A stretch of 64,000 bases of DNA from Sarcocystis neurona (lineage: Eukaryota > Apicomplexa > Conoidasida > Eucoccidiorida > Sarcocystidae), in contig KL647300.1 of NCBI GenBank assembly GCA_000727475.1, forward strand, positions 2,190,255 to 2,254,254, in the 5' to 3' direction. This document shows positions 1 to 13,030 of this stretch, one piece after another. Position 1 is the first letter of the stretch, and every line of letters begins with the position of its first letter. Below the pieces are notes generated by a model. The model worked only from the letters and a program-made list of their open reading frames with translations. It was not told the DNA's origin and ran no database searches. The position numbers and the translations under genes were made by a program.

Positions 1-3000
1 ACGGACCCCGGCGTTCCATTTTCTCGTTGGGGCAAAGACACACTGCAAAGAATTCATCTCGTCCGCACCAGTCGGACAGATTTATTCACTCCTGTGATCG
101 AAGTAGTACTGTGCCGGCTGTCCGTCCTGAAGTCGAGTGTAAGAACTGGTATTCTAACGCAGTACAAAACAAAGCACGTGCTCGCACACGCAGCGTGTGG
201 TTCCTCTTGAGCCGCAGGAGACCGAGTAGGAGATCCGCGTTACCTAAGGAAACTGTTCCGACGCACGAGTGTTGCGAGTTCTCAGCTGCCGAGCGCCAGT
301 TGTCACAGCTGAAAATTCTACCAGGTAATCACTTTTTTATTCCGTTCTCGCGAGCCGTTGAGTCGTCAGCCTTCCCTTCCAGTTTCCCTGCTACGCCCCT
401 TCGAGCGTCATCAGTAGTTCCCTCAGAAATACATGCACGTGTGTTTTTGCCGCCATTCCGTTGGCAATTCTCCTCGGCGTCTCAGCAGTCTCTGCCCAAT
501 GATAGACCATCGTACGACGCCAGCGTGTGGACAAGCCGAGGTAGTCTCGGAAGCGGGACGGGGAGGATGGCCAGTCTTTTTGACCTGTGGCAGCAGGTGG
601 AGCCCCTGAGCTCCGAAATGAAACAGTTCCTTGTCCGCAACCTCACAGAAAAAGCTGTGTCGCACGTCTTGTGGCTGTATAAGTGGCAGAAAGAATACGC
701 GGTACCACTTTTGATGAGGTACCTGCTGCAACGAGCTGGAGGAATTCAGCAGGAAGATGGTACCGATGAAACGGAAAGAGCGGAGATAGAAGACGTCAGA
801 GCTGATGACGACGATGAGCTCGAAGAGGGAGATGACGGTGGTGGTGCTGAAGAGGGAATCGATGGGGGAGGCTTCAGCGTCAAGTACTCCTCACTACCAG
901 AATCAGAAGCGGTCGGTAGTCGGTACAGCCGTAGCAAAGATACAAAGACGGAGACCTTTCATGGAGAGCGTAGTGGTGACAACTTTTTTTGGCCGCCACG
1001 TGGCCACGACGAGACTCTACTTTCCGCGGCAAGATACACCGACCCTGTTGACACGAGCTCGTCTTTTCACACTATAGATCACGACCGTGAAAATAGTCTC
1101 TACCGCCGTGAAGGCGCTGGAAATGCTGGTGGTGCTGATGAAGCTGTCAGTATCATTGGTAATTCTGAAGGTAGTTACAACATACACGACAGCCTTGGAG
1201 CACACCTCATCACACCAGATTCACCTACTTGGGATCCTGTGTTGGAAATTGACCAAGAGACCTACTATGGAGCCCCCACTGTGATGGGTGACACTTTCAG
1301 TGCAATAGTGACAAAGAATATACCCAATATCACTCGCACGATTGACCGGCTCAATCTTCATATAGGTGAATACTTGCAACGTTACAAAGATGCCGTCTGG
1401 TCGCTGCCACTGCAGCAGATTGTGAACGCAACCCTAAATGGGGGAATGTTCCCTCCGCTAGTTCAACTTCAAAATGCGTCCTTTCCGGATTTCAAGAGAG
1501 ATGTGAGATGTAACCCAGAGTAAGTGGAGACACACGAAGACGACATCTGCAGCACAAGCAGGCGGGCACCAGCAAGTGCCGCAACAGAAGAAGCGGTAAT
1601 AAAATCCACGACCGGACTGGTCGATAACGTACGAATCACTCACTGCTGCCTCAGTAGGTAGAAATGTCAACGCGCCTTTCCACATCTGTGAGCGCACTAC
1701 CACTTTGTACACACAAACGTTATACAGAGTTACGGAGACCGACGGCTTCTACGCGACGACACGTCTTTCGTCTCTCATTGCCACGCATCGGTGGAGAGTA
1801 TTACATCGGGGATACATAGTAACTAAACTGGACACTACTACGTGTACGTCTGCTGTAGCTCTCTCATTCATTCTGTGTGCGGGATAAACAATAATTACGT
1901 TGTACACATCTACGTGGATGTCTACTGTAGCTGGTTTCTTTTTTGCTTCACCGTGAAGTTTCGCAGTCTTAGGGAAATACAGCTACGCTGACTGTTTGTG
2001 AGTACGACAAATATTAAGCCTCTAGAACAGGTATAGCAAGATACCTTTCATCGAGACATGGCGTGTACGTCATCGTGATTATCCACAACAAGTCCAAATC
2101 TGGTAACGAGTACATGTATATATATACATATGTAGATACAGATATACGTACTTGGTGTAGGTACTCGTACAGATCTACACAACAATGCCATTAGTGCAAT
2201 ACATATAGACCTGCGCCTATTTGACCGCGTGCGTTATAAACGCCTCCGTGCGCTTGTCGAGGATATACGTGTATGTACATACATATAGTGTGTAGTGACA
2301 GAAGAAAGTTCATCTTTTGTTGCATTTGCGCTTGTCTTTCTTCCTTCAGTGTTCAGGTCTGTCAGAATTTGGGGAGTTTGTTGCGGGCAGTTGGAGGCCT
2401 AATTCGAAGAGTCTACCACAGTACATATCCGTACAATTACCACTTAAGAGCAGAGGTGGCTGCCAATCTCCTACACACCGCGGTTATAGGGCAGCGGGTT
2501 ACGGCAACATTTTATTCCTTTGTCGAGCAGATTGTGACGGCTGCGGTGCTCGAAACTGTGTTGAACACTACTACCTCCCTCATTGAAATACCTCCGGACA
2601 GCCAAGTTTTCACACTCATCAACGCTATCCTATCTCTGATCGGAGATGTATACTCGCTGGCAGATATGGCACCTGAAGAGATGGAGGTACTATATATATG
2701 TATGTGTGTGGTGTGCGATTCCACGCGACTCCACGAGTTGCATCGACATATTTTCCACGCACGTTCCGTCCCACATCAAAGTATTTTCGTGTAGTCTACC
2801 ACTCGTCCAGTGAGAACAGTACGACGTAGCTTTCATTGTAGTTGTGCTTGGTGCCGTTGTTACTTGGTAAACAAACTTATGTGTAAAACGTTGCATTCAT
2901 AACCATATGATGGAACAGCATGTTCCGTCGTTGCGTACATTGCACCTGAAGTTCACTACAAATGCGGGAATTGCACCTAGGTTATATCCTCGTTTAACTT

Positions 3001-6000
3001 TCAGTACACCGTCTTCGCTGGTACACTCTTCAATACACTGAATGGTCAACACATACAGCCCGTCTTCCTTACTGGAGTCGCTGTCCACGTGACAGAAGCT
3101 TGACAAGACGCTGTTTGCAACCCCACTACTACTCGCCCTCTCCTCCTTTCTGACACTTTGTTTTTCATCCGATTCTTTTCGTCATCGATCGGCATACTTG
3201 ACGGTACCGTGATTGTGCAACGCAGAGCCCTTTTGCGTGACCTGCGGTGGTTTTGAGCTTTATCTGCAGCCAGGGTAAACTCTCCTTTTCTGCTGTTTTG
3301 CACTCGGTTACGACTGGGGTGAACTCTCTTTTTCTTCTGATTCGCACTCGATAGTGCGCTTCATTTTCGACCGGGGTAAACTCTTGTTTTCTTCTGTTTC
3401 GCAGTCGGTACTGTGTTCTATCACCAAAACATTGTGAAAGAAGAATTTGCCTTGCGTTGTCGCATCTCTGGCTTACTTCTCCATCCATTTCCTTTGATTT
3501 GTTCGACCCCGCGTCCGCCTGAGTCTTCGTCCCCTGCTTAGAATTTGATTATACTGTGCCTGGTAACCGCCCCCTGCCGGTCTGTTTTGGGTGCCCGTGT
3601 TTCTTTTGTAGATGTGATCATGCCCTACTATTACTATTACTTCTATACCATGTTATATTCTTGTATTACGGTCACTAACGAAGTCAGGTGTCTTCGGTTT
3701 TTTCTACTTGATTGTCCCACTTGTCTCCCATCTCTTGGCAGCTAATGAATTTGGTACGGTCTAAAGTACGGGCTGCCTTCTACTGCCGCCTATTCAACGG
3801 AAGGCTGCCGTACTGTCGCCCAAGTCCCCCCATTTCGATCCTGGTTCCAGATATTCCGCGAGAAATTGTATTCGATCCATATACTGGGTTTGTCAAATTT
3901 CTATTCTTTGTGGGCTTTGAAGAAGCGTGTATTCAGCAAGTAAGGCTGGCCTTTGAAGATGCGCCTGTAATGTATGTAGAGACAGAGAATCTGTGGTTAT
4001 TTCTGAGGAGACAGAGAATCTGTGGTTATTTCTGAGAATCACCTGTATACTGCTGCACTCTGCGTGCCGGCTCTATGGCACGTATATATATATATAGCTT
4101 CTATGTGCTACTTCTTCACACAAGCAAACTCCATGGATACTCCGATATGAACACAACGACCGTACACATTCTTACACTGTGTATATGATGTATACACCCT
4201 TTCGTGTCATCGAAGGCATGCAGATAAACCTTTTCATGCAAAAGGTGAGTGTACGCATGTACGCGTATGCCAGAAGAATTCAGCTGATACACATATCAGC
4301 TGTAGATGGGAAGGTCTTTTTCTGCCCTGATATTTGATCGTGATGGGCACACTTCAGCGGGTGTGATTTGGACCGTCGCTCAACACGAGCACTGCATTTC
4401 CGGTACTTCCAGTAGAAAGCTACGGAGCTGCAAGGTTGGCGTGAATAGACACATTCACTCCTCTTGCGGGAGGCATTCGCCTGCCACGTTCGCCTTCGCT
4501 GTTGTCCTTAAGCCATCTCTTCCTCATTTACCCTCTCCACGTGGTAAATACATATATACGCACACTTGTACGAATTAATACACTTCGCTCAGACTCGCAA
4601 TGTAGGATTGAGCACAATGGGGTTACGAGTTACGATCCGCACATACCGTGACTACACCGAGACACGCCTTTGCGCTTTTGATTGTGTACATTGCTGACCA
4701 GCGACGCACCACGAAGCGCCTTCACAACAGATATGTAAACGCACCAATACTCGGCACTGCGTGCGGATATACGTGTACGCGCTTACCGCACATATATGCA
4801 GCCAAACGTCCCCATACACACATGCTGTTCCCACTCGCAGAATTTAGTTTAATTTTATTCATCTCGTTTCTTAAGACCCTGTGTGCCATCACACTCTGCA
4901 AATACATGTCTCTTTTGGCGTGGTGGTGCAATCAATGCAGGCATTCACATACACAATGCATCCATATATATCTGGCGATATCAAGGAACGTACACATATG
5001 GTATCCACGTGTTTACGTACATACATATATATACTGCGTGCGTGTCACCCGCTGCACATATTTACATTACATTAGTGTAGGTGCTTGTGTAGAATAACCT
5101 CTGCGTACTATATGCAAGTGCGTCTCTGCGTGGGAACACACGCGCACCTGATATGACTACATGTAACTACATGTAAGGTACACTTGAGTTTCTGCGTACA
5201 ACTTTGTCGATGAATATAAGCTATACAGGTGTACATAAGTATCGAATACATTTGCAAACCAGCGTTAAAAAAATTTGGCGCTCTGTCGCTGCTGACTGTG
5301 GTTTGACAGCTGCGTACGTCTGACTGCTGCAGTTCACTTCTGCGTTCAAAAGCCACGCATACGTGTCTGTAGACTGTGCATCCGTACGCAGATATATAAG
5401 ATGCATGCACGTATGGACGTACGTCTGTGCATCAATACGTGTACACACATACATAGATATGTCTGTCCACCACTGTATGTACGTGCGTCTGTAGGTCTAT
5501 ATGTGTACATACATATATGTAGAAAGAGAGAGACAGGTGCCTGCAATTATACGTCAATATATGCACGTATGTATATGTCTATAGTGCAACTGTGCCTGCT
5601 CTCCGTGTGTCAGGGAGGCTGCTTCGCAGACCTGCTTATTGACGGTGGAAACTTTGACGGTTTCTACGCATTATTAGGGGTGGGATCGACGGGTTTCCCT
5701 GTCTACCAAGGCTACCGATATTTCCCGCAATTTCTCGAGCTAACTAGGCTCTTTTTTTGGCAAGGCTTTAGGCCCTCTGTAATAGATGCCTCGCAAGGCT
5801 CTTGGGCCGCGATCACAGGCGCGCCTGACACCTATTTTACTTCAACAAGGGTAAATCTAATTTGCAGTCTGCTCTGCTTGTCTCCGCTGGTGATAATTGA
5901 ATATACCAACGTCTTTGTCAGCCAAAAGCGCCATCGGTTTCGAGATTTGTTATCGCTTTCCCGTCTGCCCACTACTGGTGCAAGTGAACACAGCTGCAGA

Positions 6001-9000
6001 GTCTGTCCTGCGAGAGTAATCAGCCCCCTCTGTACATGTATATTGTGACTGTTTTAGAGAGATCATGCGTTGTTAGTCTGTATGTACATACCTAGGGCCT
6101 ACTTACCTGTACGAGCACAAGCGTATGCAGAGTGCCAAAAGTTATTCAGCTTCGTCTTGTATAGCTGCCCACCAGTCTGTAGATACATAGTACACAATTG
6201 CAGAAAGAGATGTGCAGGGTGCAGCAAAACGAATCGTCTCTACACATCTAAGTCGGCGTATATGCGTGTGTACGAGACCATTATCAGTAATATGTATATT
6301 GAGAGACAGAAGCTTCATTTCCGCATGTCTTCTTTCCTGTGTGGGTACGTGTCCATAATTGTGCAAACGCTTTGAGCACTTCTTGTTAAGTGTTCCCGTA
6401 CGGGCCTTCTTGAAAGGGTGTGAATATAATTAATGTACATATTATTTGTAGAATCTACAACGTAGCTGTGTACATTCAAGTATGGGACACTTTACATCTA
6501 TTCGCCGTGCATAAAGGTTGTAACGGCGTACATCGTTGTGTTCAGCGACGATGTAACATTTGGATGGCAGGAACCGTCACACTGCTAGAATTGAGCATAC
6601 TACCCATCTGCCTAAGACTACGTCTCGTCCACATGTTTGTGTACGCATTCGATATGGAGGAGGTCTTTTTTCAGGCGCACGCTGGTGTAACCGCTACCCC
6701 GTACAGGAAATGCGATAACTTTGCTGCAAAATAACGATTGCGAGGCACGTCAACGAACTGCAGGCGCAGACGCTGTGTCTGTTAGCACGACTATGTGGCC
6801 TTCACATGCTTCCGTGTAGCTCTATCGCAGAAAACCGCCATCGTAAGCCGCTCGTAAGCGATTAACTGTTTCGCAGTATTGATGCGTACGTCGTTCAGAT
6901 ACGCACACGAATTAACTAGCACAATATATATTTATATATAGATAACAGGCATGCGAGAGCAGATCGGGAATTCATACGTCTTAGCCTCTAAGGTGTTCCA
7001 CGACGGCGTGCTGCAGACGCGCTGATTACGGCTGCCAAAGTAGAAGAACAACTGCCCCGATGTATGCGTTTGCTTCCGCTGTTTCAGCCGTTGACTTGTG
7101 TCTGTTACTATTCTGCTTGAAACCATTCATTTTTAGTAGCCGCGTACGACACCACCGTAACCTGGCGTGTTATTTCTCGTGTAGCACCAAATAGAACACC
7201 ATATCTGCACTCTACAGCTGCTTTCGCGTACGTGTCCAGACTCATTTGCAGCCGTTTGTACGCTAGATGTCATGAGACACGTTCATAGCTTACGTATTCC
7301 CACATCTATAAGCTATCCATCGGACTGATGAGCCATGTTCGACGTGGTATCATGTTACTTTTCGCGATGACCATTCCTGCTTTTTCCGGGCGGAATCAAA
7401 GTACAGGGCAGCTCACGGAACCACCTAGTTAGACCTCATGGCGGAATATGTGAATCTGTCGTGCTGACGTTCTTTCTTCCTCTGTTGGTCTGTCGCTAGA
7501 ATGTACATCATTACCTTTTCCCCTTCTTCTCCTCTCGCCACATTTCATTCTTCCAGGGCCAACTGTTCCCCTTTGCCTCTTTGGCTACGTTGGGGCCGCC
7601 AAACAACTGTTCAGGGTCTCCGCCGGTACCCTTTGGCGACCCGGATACTAATTTTCCTCTGTGTCTAAACGTGTCAGCCCAGTGGGTGGTGGGGAGAATT
7701 GCCGCCTTCGGTAACTGTAATGGATTTCTCTACTCTCACGTGTGCGTGTTCCCATCGACGGTAACTATCTTCCCCACGTCAAGTCCAGCGTTTTGGACAC
7801 TGGAGACTTCAACAAGCACGGTCGCTCCTACGAGTACTGCTCCACCCACACCGCCAGGTGGAGGTGTGCCGCCTGGTGGGACCGGGGGAGGAGGAACACA
7901 GCCAGTTACCCCCAGCAGTAAAAAAGAAGAAGATTATCCAGGAGTGAATACGAAAGTTGAATATATTTTTTGGGACGAGGGAGACTCTCTTTTTGACACT
8001 TCCTATCCGTGGGAAAGAGAAAATTTACTCTCTGGATGGACTGGGAGGAGGCGAAGGGCACTACAAAAGTCGGGTCGAGGGCGGGTAGGCAGTCCCTCGA
8101 GTGTAGATCCACCGCGCAAATACCCAGCGAGGAATCGAAAAGTTCGCTCCAGAAAATTAAAGCACGATGGAGATACTGTTACAACACTTTTTACTATGGG
8201 GGAAGAACCTTACTTGAATTCTGCCCCCAACCATGGAACTCTTCACAGTCCGACGCGTGGAGAGGATAAGAAGGACGTTTTTTTGATCAGCGAGAACTCT
8301 CGCACATTTCAAGCTTTCAACGGAAGAGCAGGAGGGGGACGAATGCCAAATGACCGAGATGCAACGGTGACTTCTTCCGCAGTTAGCCAAAATTCTGCTG
8401 CACTTCCCGAAATTGAACTGCTGCACGGAGAAGCAGCGAGAAAGGTGGTGGCGAGGAGGTTGGAAGGGCTCACGGGAATTAATGGGAGGAGGTTTCAGTC
8501 TTCTATTCCGGTGCACAGGTCCCAATTTGTGGACGGATTTAGTGGCAAGGTGGTCACCTACATACCCCCATTCTTTCCGTTCCCACCTGAGTTGCTGTGA
8601 AAATCAGAAACGACATGTCAAACAGGATCTGTTTGACATGTGGAAGAAAACATACAGTTACGTGCATATTTCTGGAGCGGCTCGCCAGAGTACATATTTG
8701 CGTACTCCTTCCCCGCTTCTTGCAACGCGGTAGTAGACGACGCTACGTCGACTTTCGTGGTGCAAAAGCCGACATCGACGACGTGACGTTGTTAGACGGA
8801 TCCACGTGTTCATACGCTCTCTCTGGGTAAACTTGGTGTACAAATTCGCCTTTAGACGCGTGCTTTTATGAGCTGGGTCGTGCTCGACGTGAGTGGTGCT
8901 GTTTAACGGGCCTGTAGGACGTATACACGAAGTTCTACGGTTGCAGTAACACACTGACGTATGCATATACGTAGATACGTATGTATATATAAGCGTCTTT

Positions 9001-9375
9001 GCACATTTACACGGAGTGATACATTGCGGGCACAGGGAAGACAGTAAATGGCTGGGAAAACAATAAATCACCTTGCCGTCCGATGCATTCCGCGCAATGC
9101 AAATGCCCCATGCTGGTTCACCGCTTGCCGCAGTTTGTGGACTGCTTCAACGCTTCTTTTCTTTTTTGTTTATGCCGCAGGGACAGCAGGCTGTGCTGCA
9201 AGGGAATGCGCAGCAGCAGCAAGAGGCAGTCCTGTCGTTGGTGGAGTTGTGCATGAAATTTCATTATGATAGAACGAGTCAGGCGAAGCCTGACGGGAAT
9301 CGAAACTACGTGGAAGCTTCATTGCGCCCACCAGCGTCTCTTCTCTTTGCCCACTCGACGATCCAAAAAGAGTAA
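1..9375 (+). CDS. Large unrecognised protein, multi-exon, 5' part may lie outside window
   Basis: I do not recognise this protein. Six exons fit: up to 1519, 2350-2686, 3742-3939, 5614-5850, 7557-8549 and 9181-9375. Donors include GTAAGT at 1520, GTAAGG at 3940 and GTAAAT at 5851; acceptors follow pyrimidine runs, and every junction keeps phase. The first exon is open to the window edge; its first in-frame ATG is at 567. From that ATG the model gives 970 residues. The early part has Asp/Glu-rich and Gly-rich stretches, then hydrophobic helices without an obvious membrane anchor. Exon 4 is rich in Gly, Phe and Tyr. Exon 5 has several Asn-X-Ser/Thr sites, a Thr/Ser/Pro-rich mucin-like stretch near 7800-7920 and a very basic tail. 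Alternative end: if the donor at 8550 is not used, exon 5 runs to a stop at 8598-8600 (923 codons including stop). Codon use looks like real coding DNA. A secreted or surface role is only a guess. Confidence 0.72.
3165..3488 (-). other. Antisense open frame with a repeated peptide, inside intron 2 of the first gene
   Basis: A 107-codon frame runs antisense within intron 2. It contains about two and a half copies of a 17-19 residue unit with the core RRK-EFTPV, which reflects a degenerate tandem DNA repeat at about 3273-3410. It may be a minisatellite by-product rather than a gene. No splice partners were seen. Confidence 0.25.
3979..4036. repeat. Two exact copies of a 29-bp unit
   Basis: Positions 3979-4007 and 4008-4036 are identical head-to-tail copies. 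They lie just after the exon 3 donor of the first gene, within intron 3. The exactness suggests a recent duplication. Confidence 0.9.
8613..8641. promoter_or_regulatory. Perfect 13-bp inverted repeat with 3-nt loop
   Basis: The arms 8613-8625 and 8629-8641 are exact reverse complements around the loop GAT. The element starts 12 bases after the stop codon at 8598-8600, so it would sit in a 3' UTR if that stop is used, or in the last intron otherwise. As RNA it would form a tight hairpin; as DNA it could be a dyad binding site. Confidence 0.6.
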
Positions 9376-10278
9376 CAAAAACCAGCTGTCCTTGTTCTTC
9401 GGTAAAGAGTATCGTGAATGATAATGTTCTCCGGTGTCAACGGCAAACTGTGCCGTTCAGGTGAAAATTCTAATTATTACTACTAGATCGAAAACTAGGA
9501 ATAGAAAGCTAGAGATCCACACTTCACTGTACTGTCAGCAACACGCTTACTTGAAATGCAGACCACCTCCCCCCTAAAGAAGGAACTGTGGACTTGGGCA
9601 GAAGACAAGGAACACGATGGGTACATCATGTAGTGGAAACTTCTGTAGTAACATCCGATATACATCCTTTCATACATGTATCAACTAGCGCCATTAACGG
9701 TTCTTTCAAACTGGCGTATGAAACCATCATCAGAGGTCGCAGCACCACACATCCGACATACATACATCCTTTCGTGATTCACCAAGACATGAACGGTTCT
9801 CAAAATGTAGCGGATGAAATCAATACTAGAAGTCTCAAAGCACCATACAAACACTTAACGGTATTCTCCGTATCTGGTCTCACACATGTAGGAAGCAAAT
9901 CATGTGTAAAACGCCGTAGGTTGTTGAACACAATAAAAGCGTTACAACCTAAACGACGAGCCAGTACCATGCAGTTAATAAGCAAGGCCCCAATTCACCC
10001 ACAGTCAGCTCACAAGACGGTAGCCGGCGACAACAAACGCTCAGTAAACCGCTATGTAGATGAACGTGTACCCACACGCATTCAGTCACCACCACAAATA
10101 GACGTGTAGATATGTGTGTATATTTATATGTATATATGATGAGATGTCTGCTCCAACAGCCCATTTTTGTAGACCTGTTGTGCGTCTTCTGCGCCAGAAT
10201 ACGCTTGTGTGCACCCAATGCATTTTCCTAGACCGTTCTCCGCGTTGCTCTTCGGGGCACCAACGTCACTGCTACGTG
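9376..10278. other. Non-coding stretch between convergent genes, with a diverged duplication
   Basis: This separates the end of the first + gene from the end of the - gene at 10279. It has a diverged direct duplication of about 95 bp (copies starting at 9651 and 9749, both opening with ACATCCGA). A long + open frame (9588-10109) crosses it, but nothing about its composition or splice sites supports it as a gene. Confidence 0.5.
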
Positions 10279-12066
10279 TCACCCAGACTTGGATCCGTGC
10301 ACCCTGGGGCAGTTCCCAGAGACCTGCTCTGCTTCAAGAAAGCTTAAGAGTGCCTGCGTTAACTTTTGGGAGTCAACCAGGGTGCTGCTGATAGGTGCCA
10401 ATGTGTACGCTAACGCGCCACTCAGCGAGGCATCCGACACCAGTCTGCTGGTCCCCGTATGCACGAAAGCGAACGTAGGAGGAGGCACAGCTTCGAGACC
10501 TGGGCACGTACCAACACAGAAGTTCCGCGATACTGGTCACACTTTTATATACTTCCATTCTGAATAAAATCCACCCAGAGCAACTGAAAGCCAGCAGTTC
10601 TCTTGTCTACACACGTGTGTGTCGATTTAATTTTGGGGGGGCACGCAGATGCGTGTTTGAAGACAAGCGTGTTTAGAAAATTATTTGTTCGCTGTGAGTC
10701 GAACTGGTGGCTGGAGACAGATGTGAAAGGTGCACAACGGTAGGATGCACGTACATACCAGCGTCAGCAGGTACACAGAATAACATGCCTTTCCTTGGCA
10801 GATAAGCGGAGGACTCCTTTAAGCTGTGTGTGCGCCATTTATGAAATATACACGTTTGCGAACGAAAAAGGCATGTATTCGAGGAGTTGTGACAACGGCA
10901 CAAGCAGGTAACATAGTTTAGATGGCGAACATAAGGCCGGCTATTCTTTGTCACCTACGTGCAGCACCGCAGTTTTGTGCCTACTAAGCGCATCTGCCAA
11001 GTCTTCAAGATTTTTTTCTTTGGAAGGAACATGCTTGCAAAATACGACAGGCACACACTCTTGTTGCAACTTTTGTTGGCAATCCCAGATGTGCTTGCAT
11101 GAAATACTACAGCAGCAAATCAAAACAGTTTCCCTGCGCCGGTACGCGACACATCATACTAATGCCTGTTCGAACTGCTTCTTCTCGCAATTTGGAGCGG
11201 ACATAAGGAAAATAATATTTCCCTTACCTTATTGTATACAATACACATATACGGAGAGATTTGTACCTGAAACCCTGCCTGCGCGTCTTAGTCACTAGCA
11301 CGAGTGCGACGTATATCTCCACCAGCAGTTACACTTCATGCTCGAACAAATTGCACTGGGTCACTCTCAACAAATATACTGCCGGAGACAGAACAACTGA
11401 GTTCTCTCTTACTGCTTCCTGCTGAACTCCTGAAGCACCATGCGGTGGAAGTGTGTAAGTACATTTAGGTGTGTTAGCAATAGGAGGCCACACGAGAAAA
11501 GTAAACCCTACCCTGTAATTTACACCAAGCAATGCCATTAGCGTTTGCAAATGAGTGACACGGCATTCAAAAAAATGCCGCTACTGCAACATCACCACAT
11601 GTCCACGCAACTTTAAGGGGAATTACAAGTATGCTTTGATCCAAACATAGTAGCCGCTACTACAACATCACCACAATTCCACGTGAATTTAACGGGAACC
11701 GAAACTATGTTTTGCACTAGACTCCTTCAGCGAAAAACTAACAATCAGTGGAACTATCTCCAGTGGATGCCAGGCTGTTGTTCTCAAAACCTTACCAGCG
11801 CGGCACAGGGTTCAAGGTCACGCAGAAAAGCACCTTGGACCCGGCTTTTCAATAAAGACACCAACAAACACGAAAACTTCCCCTGATCTCAGCGTCTCCC
11901 ATTCAGCTGTGACCCAAACGCTTCCTGTATTCGACACACTTAGGAAGTCGCAATGACAACGTGTGGCTCCTATGTCAACAGGCTTCGACCGCGAAATGCC
12001 CCACCGGTCAAACACTGGTTTCTTAGTAGCGCTTTTTTGTGACGTGAGTAGTAGCCCTAAGGTCAT
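10279..12066 (-). CDS. Unrecognised cysteine-containing protein, 3' exon chain
   Basis: I do not recognise this protein. Five exons, in order of transcription, are 12066-11834, 11512-11357, 11106 to about 10959, 10823-10759 and 10499-10279 (stop at 10279-10281). Supporting sites are a donor GTGCTT with phase 2 matching the acceptor TTACAG before 11512; donor GTGCAA (phase 2) matching the acceptor TGTAG before 11106; and the strong donor GTATGT after 10759 (phase 1) matching the acceptor CCCAG before 10499. The junction between the third and fourth exons is not resolved, because the visible donors at 10958 and 10954 do not match the phase of the next exon. The predicted parts carry scattered cysteines, a hydrophobic Val/Phe-rich segment at the first junction, and a C-terminal stretch rich in Ser, Leu and Ala. 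The first exon has an in-frame ATG at 12066 directly after a TAG, which could equally be a splice acceptor, so this chain may continue the gene at 13-15.9 kb. Confidence 0.55.
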
Positions 12067-12654
12067 CTAGTCCCCGCATCAAGTACGTCCACAAGAGGTG
12101 TCCGCTGACTTCACAGTTACGTGACCCGGTGATTCTACAAGTAAATTACCGACTATTTGGTAAGATCCAGCATATCAGATGGTATGCATTGTGAAGGCTT
12201 TTACATAAATAGATATCTACATATCTATACAACAGGAGCAGATGCGTCAGTGCTGCACAGCAACATGTCTAGACCCGATGCAATTTATATTGCTCTAAAC
12301 GATGGAAATTCTGGATGTGTACACCCCCTGGTGCTAGCTGCTCGCAGTGCTGCTCATTGCAGACGCCGGACTTTTGATATACATTGTCTATAAAGCACGT
12401 GTATGCTTGTACAATTCTACACATTATCTGTGTACTATTTGTATGTGTAGGTATATATTCACCTATGACTCGACGTACATGTATGGTTGAGAATTTGAAG
12501 CGGCGCCGAAGCCGCTTCATCTTTGCCTCCGCCTACACGTCTACAAATAGATACACACACTTAAGAAAACGGAGCGACGCGAAAGCCGGGAAGGCAAGGC
12601 GTAATCACTTTCCAACCTCTGAAGGAATGATGGCTTTTGTATCCTTTATATCAC

Positions 12655-12670
12655 AGAAACGGCCGTTTCT
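12655..12670. promoter_or_regulatory. Perfect 16-bp palindrome
   Basis: AGAAACGGCCGTTTCT is its own reverse complement. It lies between the two minus-strand exon chains, about 590 bp upstream of the exon that begins at 12066. It could be a binding site for a dimeric factor; this is inference only. Confidence 0.4.
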
Positions 12671-12963
12671 ACCTTATAGATATACATTAGTGTACACATA
12701 TATACATATACATGCAAGCGTGCATGCATGTGGTGGTGTCGTCGGCTGCCGCCCGCGGCCACCCAGCGAAAGGATAACGACAAGGTTGATAATTCCTTAT
12801 AATGAGCTTTTCGTATGGCAGCAATAAAGGATGCCAACGTCAACACTGACTAAACCGAGCAACATTCGTGTTACTATTCCTTTTTCCAGTTGCTGTTGCC
12901 ACTCATCTGTCTACATTACCACTTCTCTTCGTAGTGGTGTAATACTAACACTTACTATCGTTA

Positions 12964-13024
12964 CGACTACCACAACTACTACTGCCACTACTACTACTAC
13001 AACTACAACTACAACTACAAGTAC
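12964..13024. repeat. ACA/ACT trinucleotide tract
   Basis: Mixed ACT and ACA triplets fill about 60 bp. Read on + they would give a poly-Thr run within an ATG-started frame (12831-13220), but that frame lies antisense to the last exon of the minus-strand gene at 13031. I treat the tract as non-coding 3' DNA of that gene. Confidence 0.6.
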
Positions 13025-13030
13025 TGCTAC

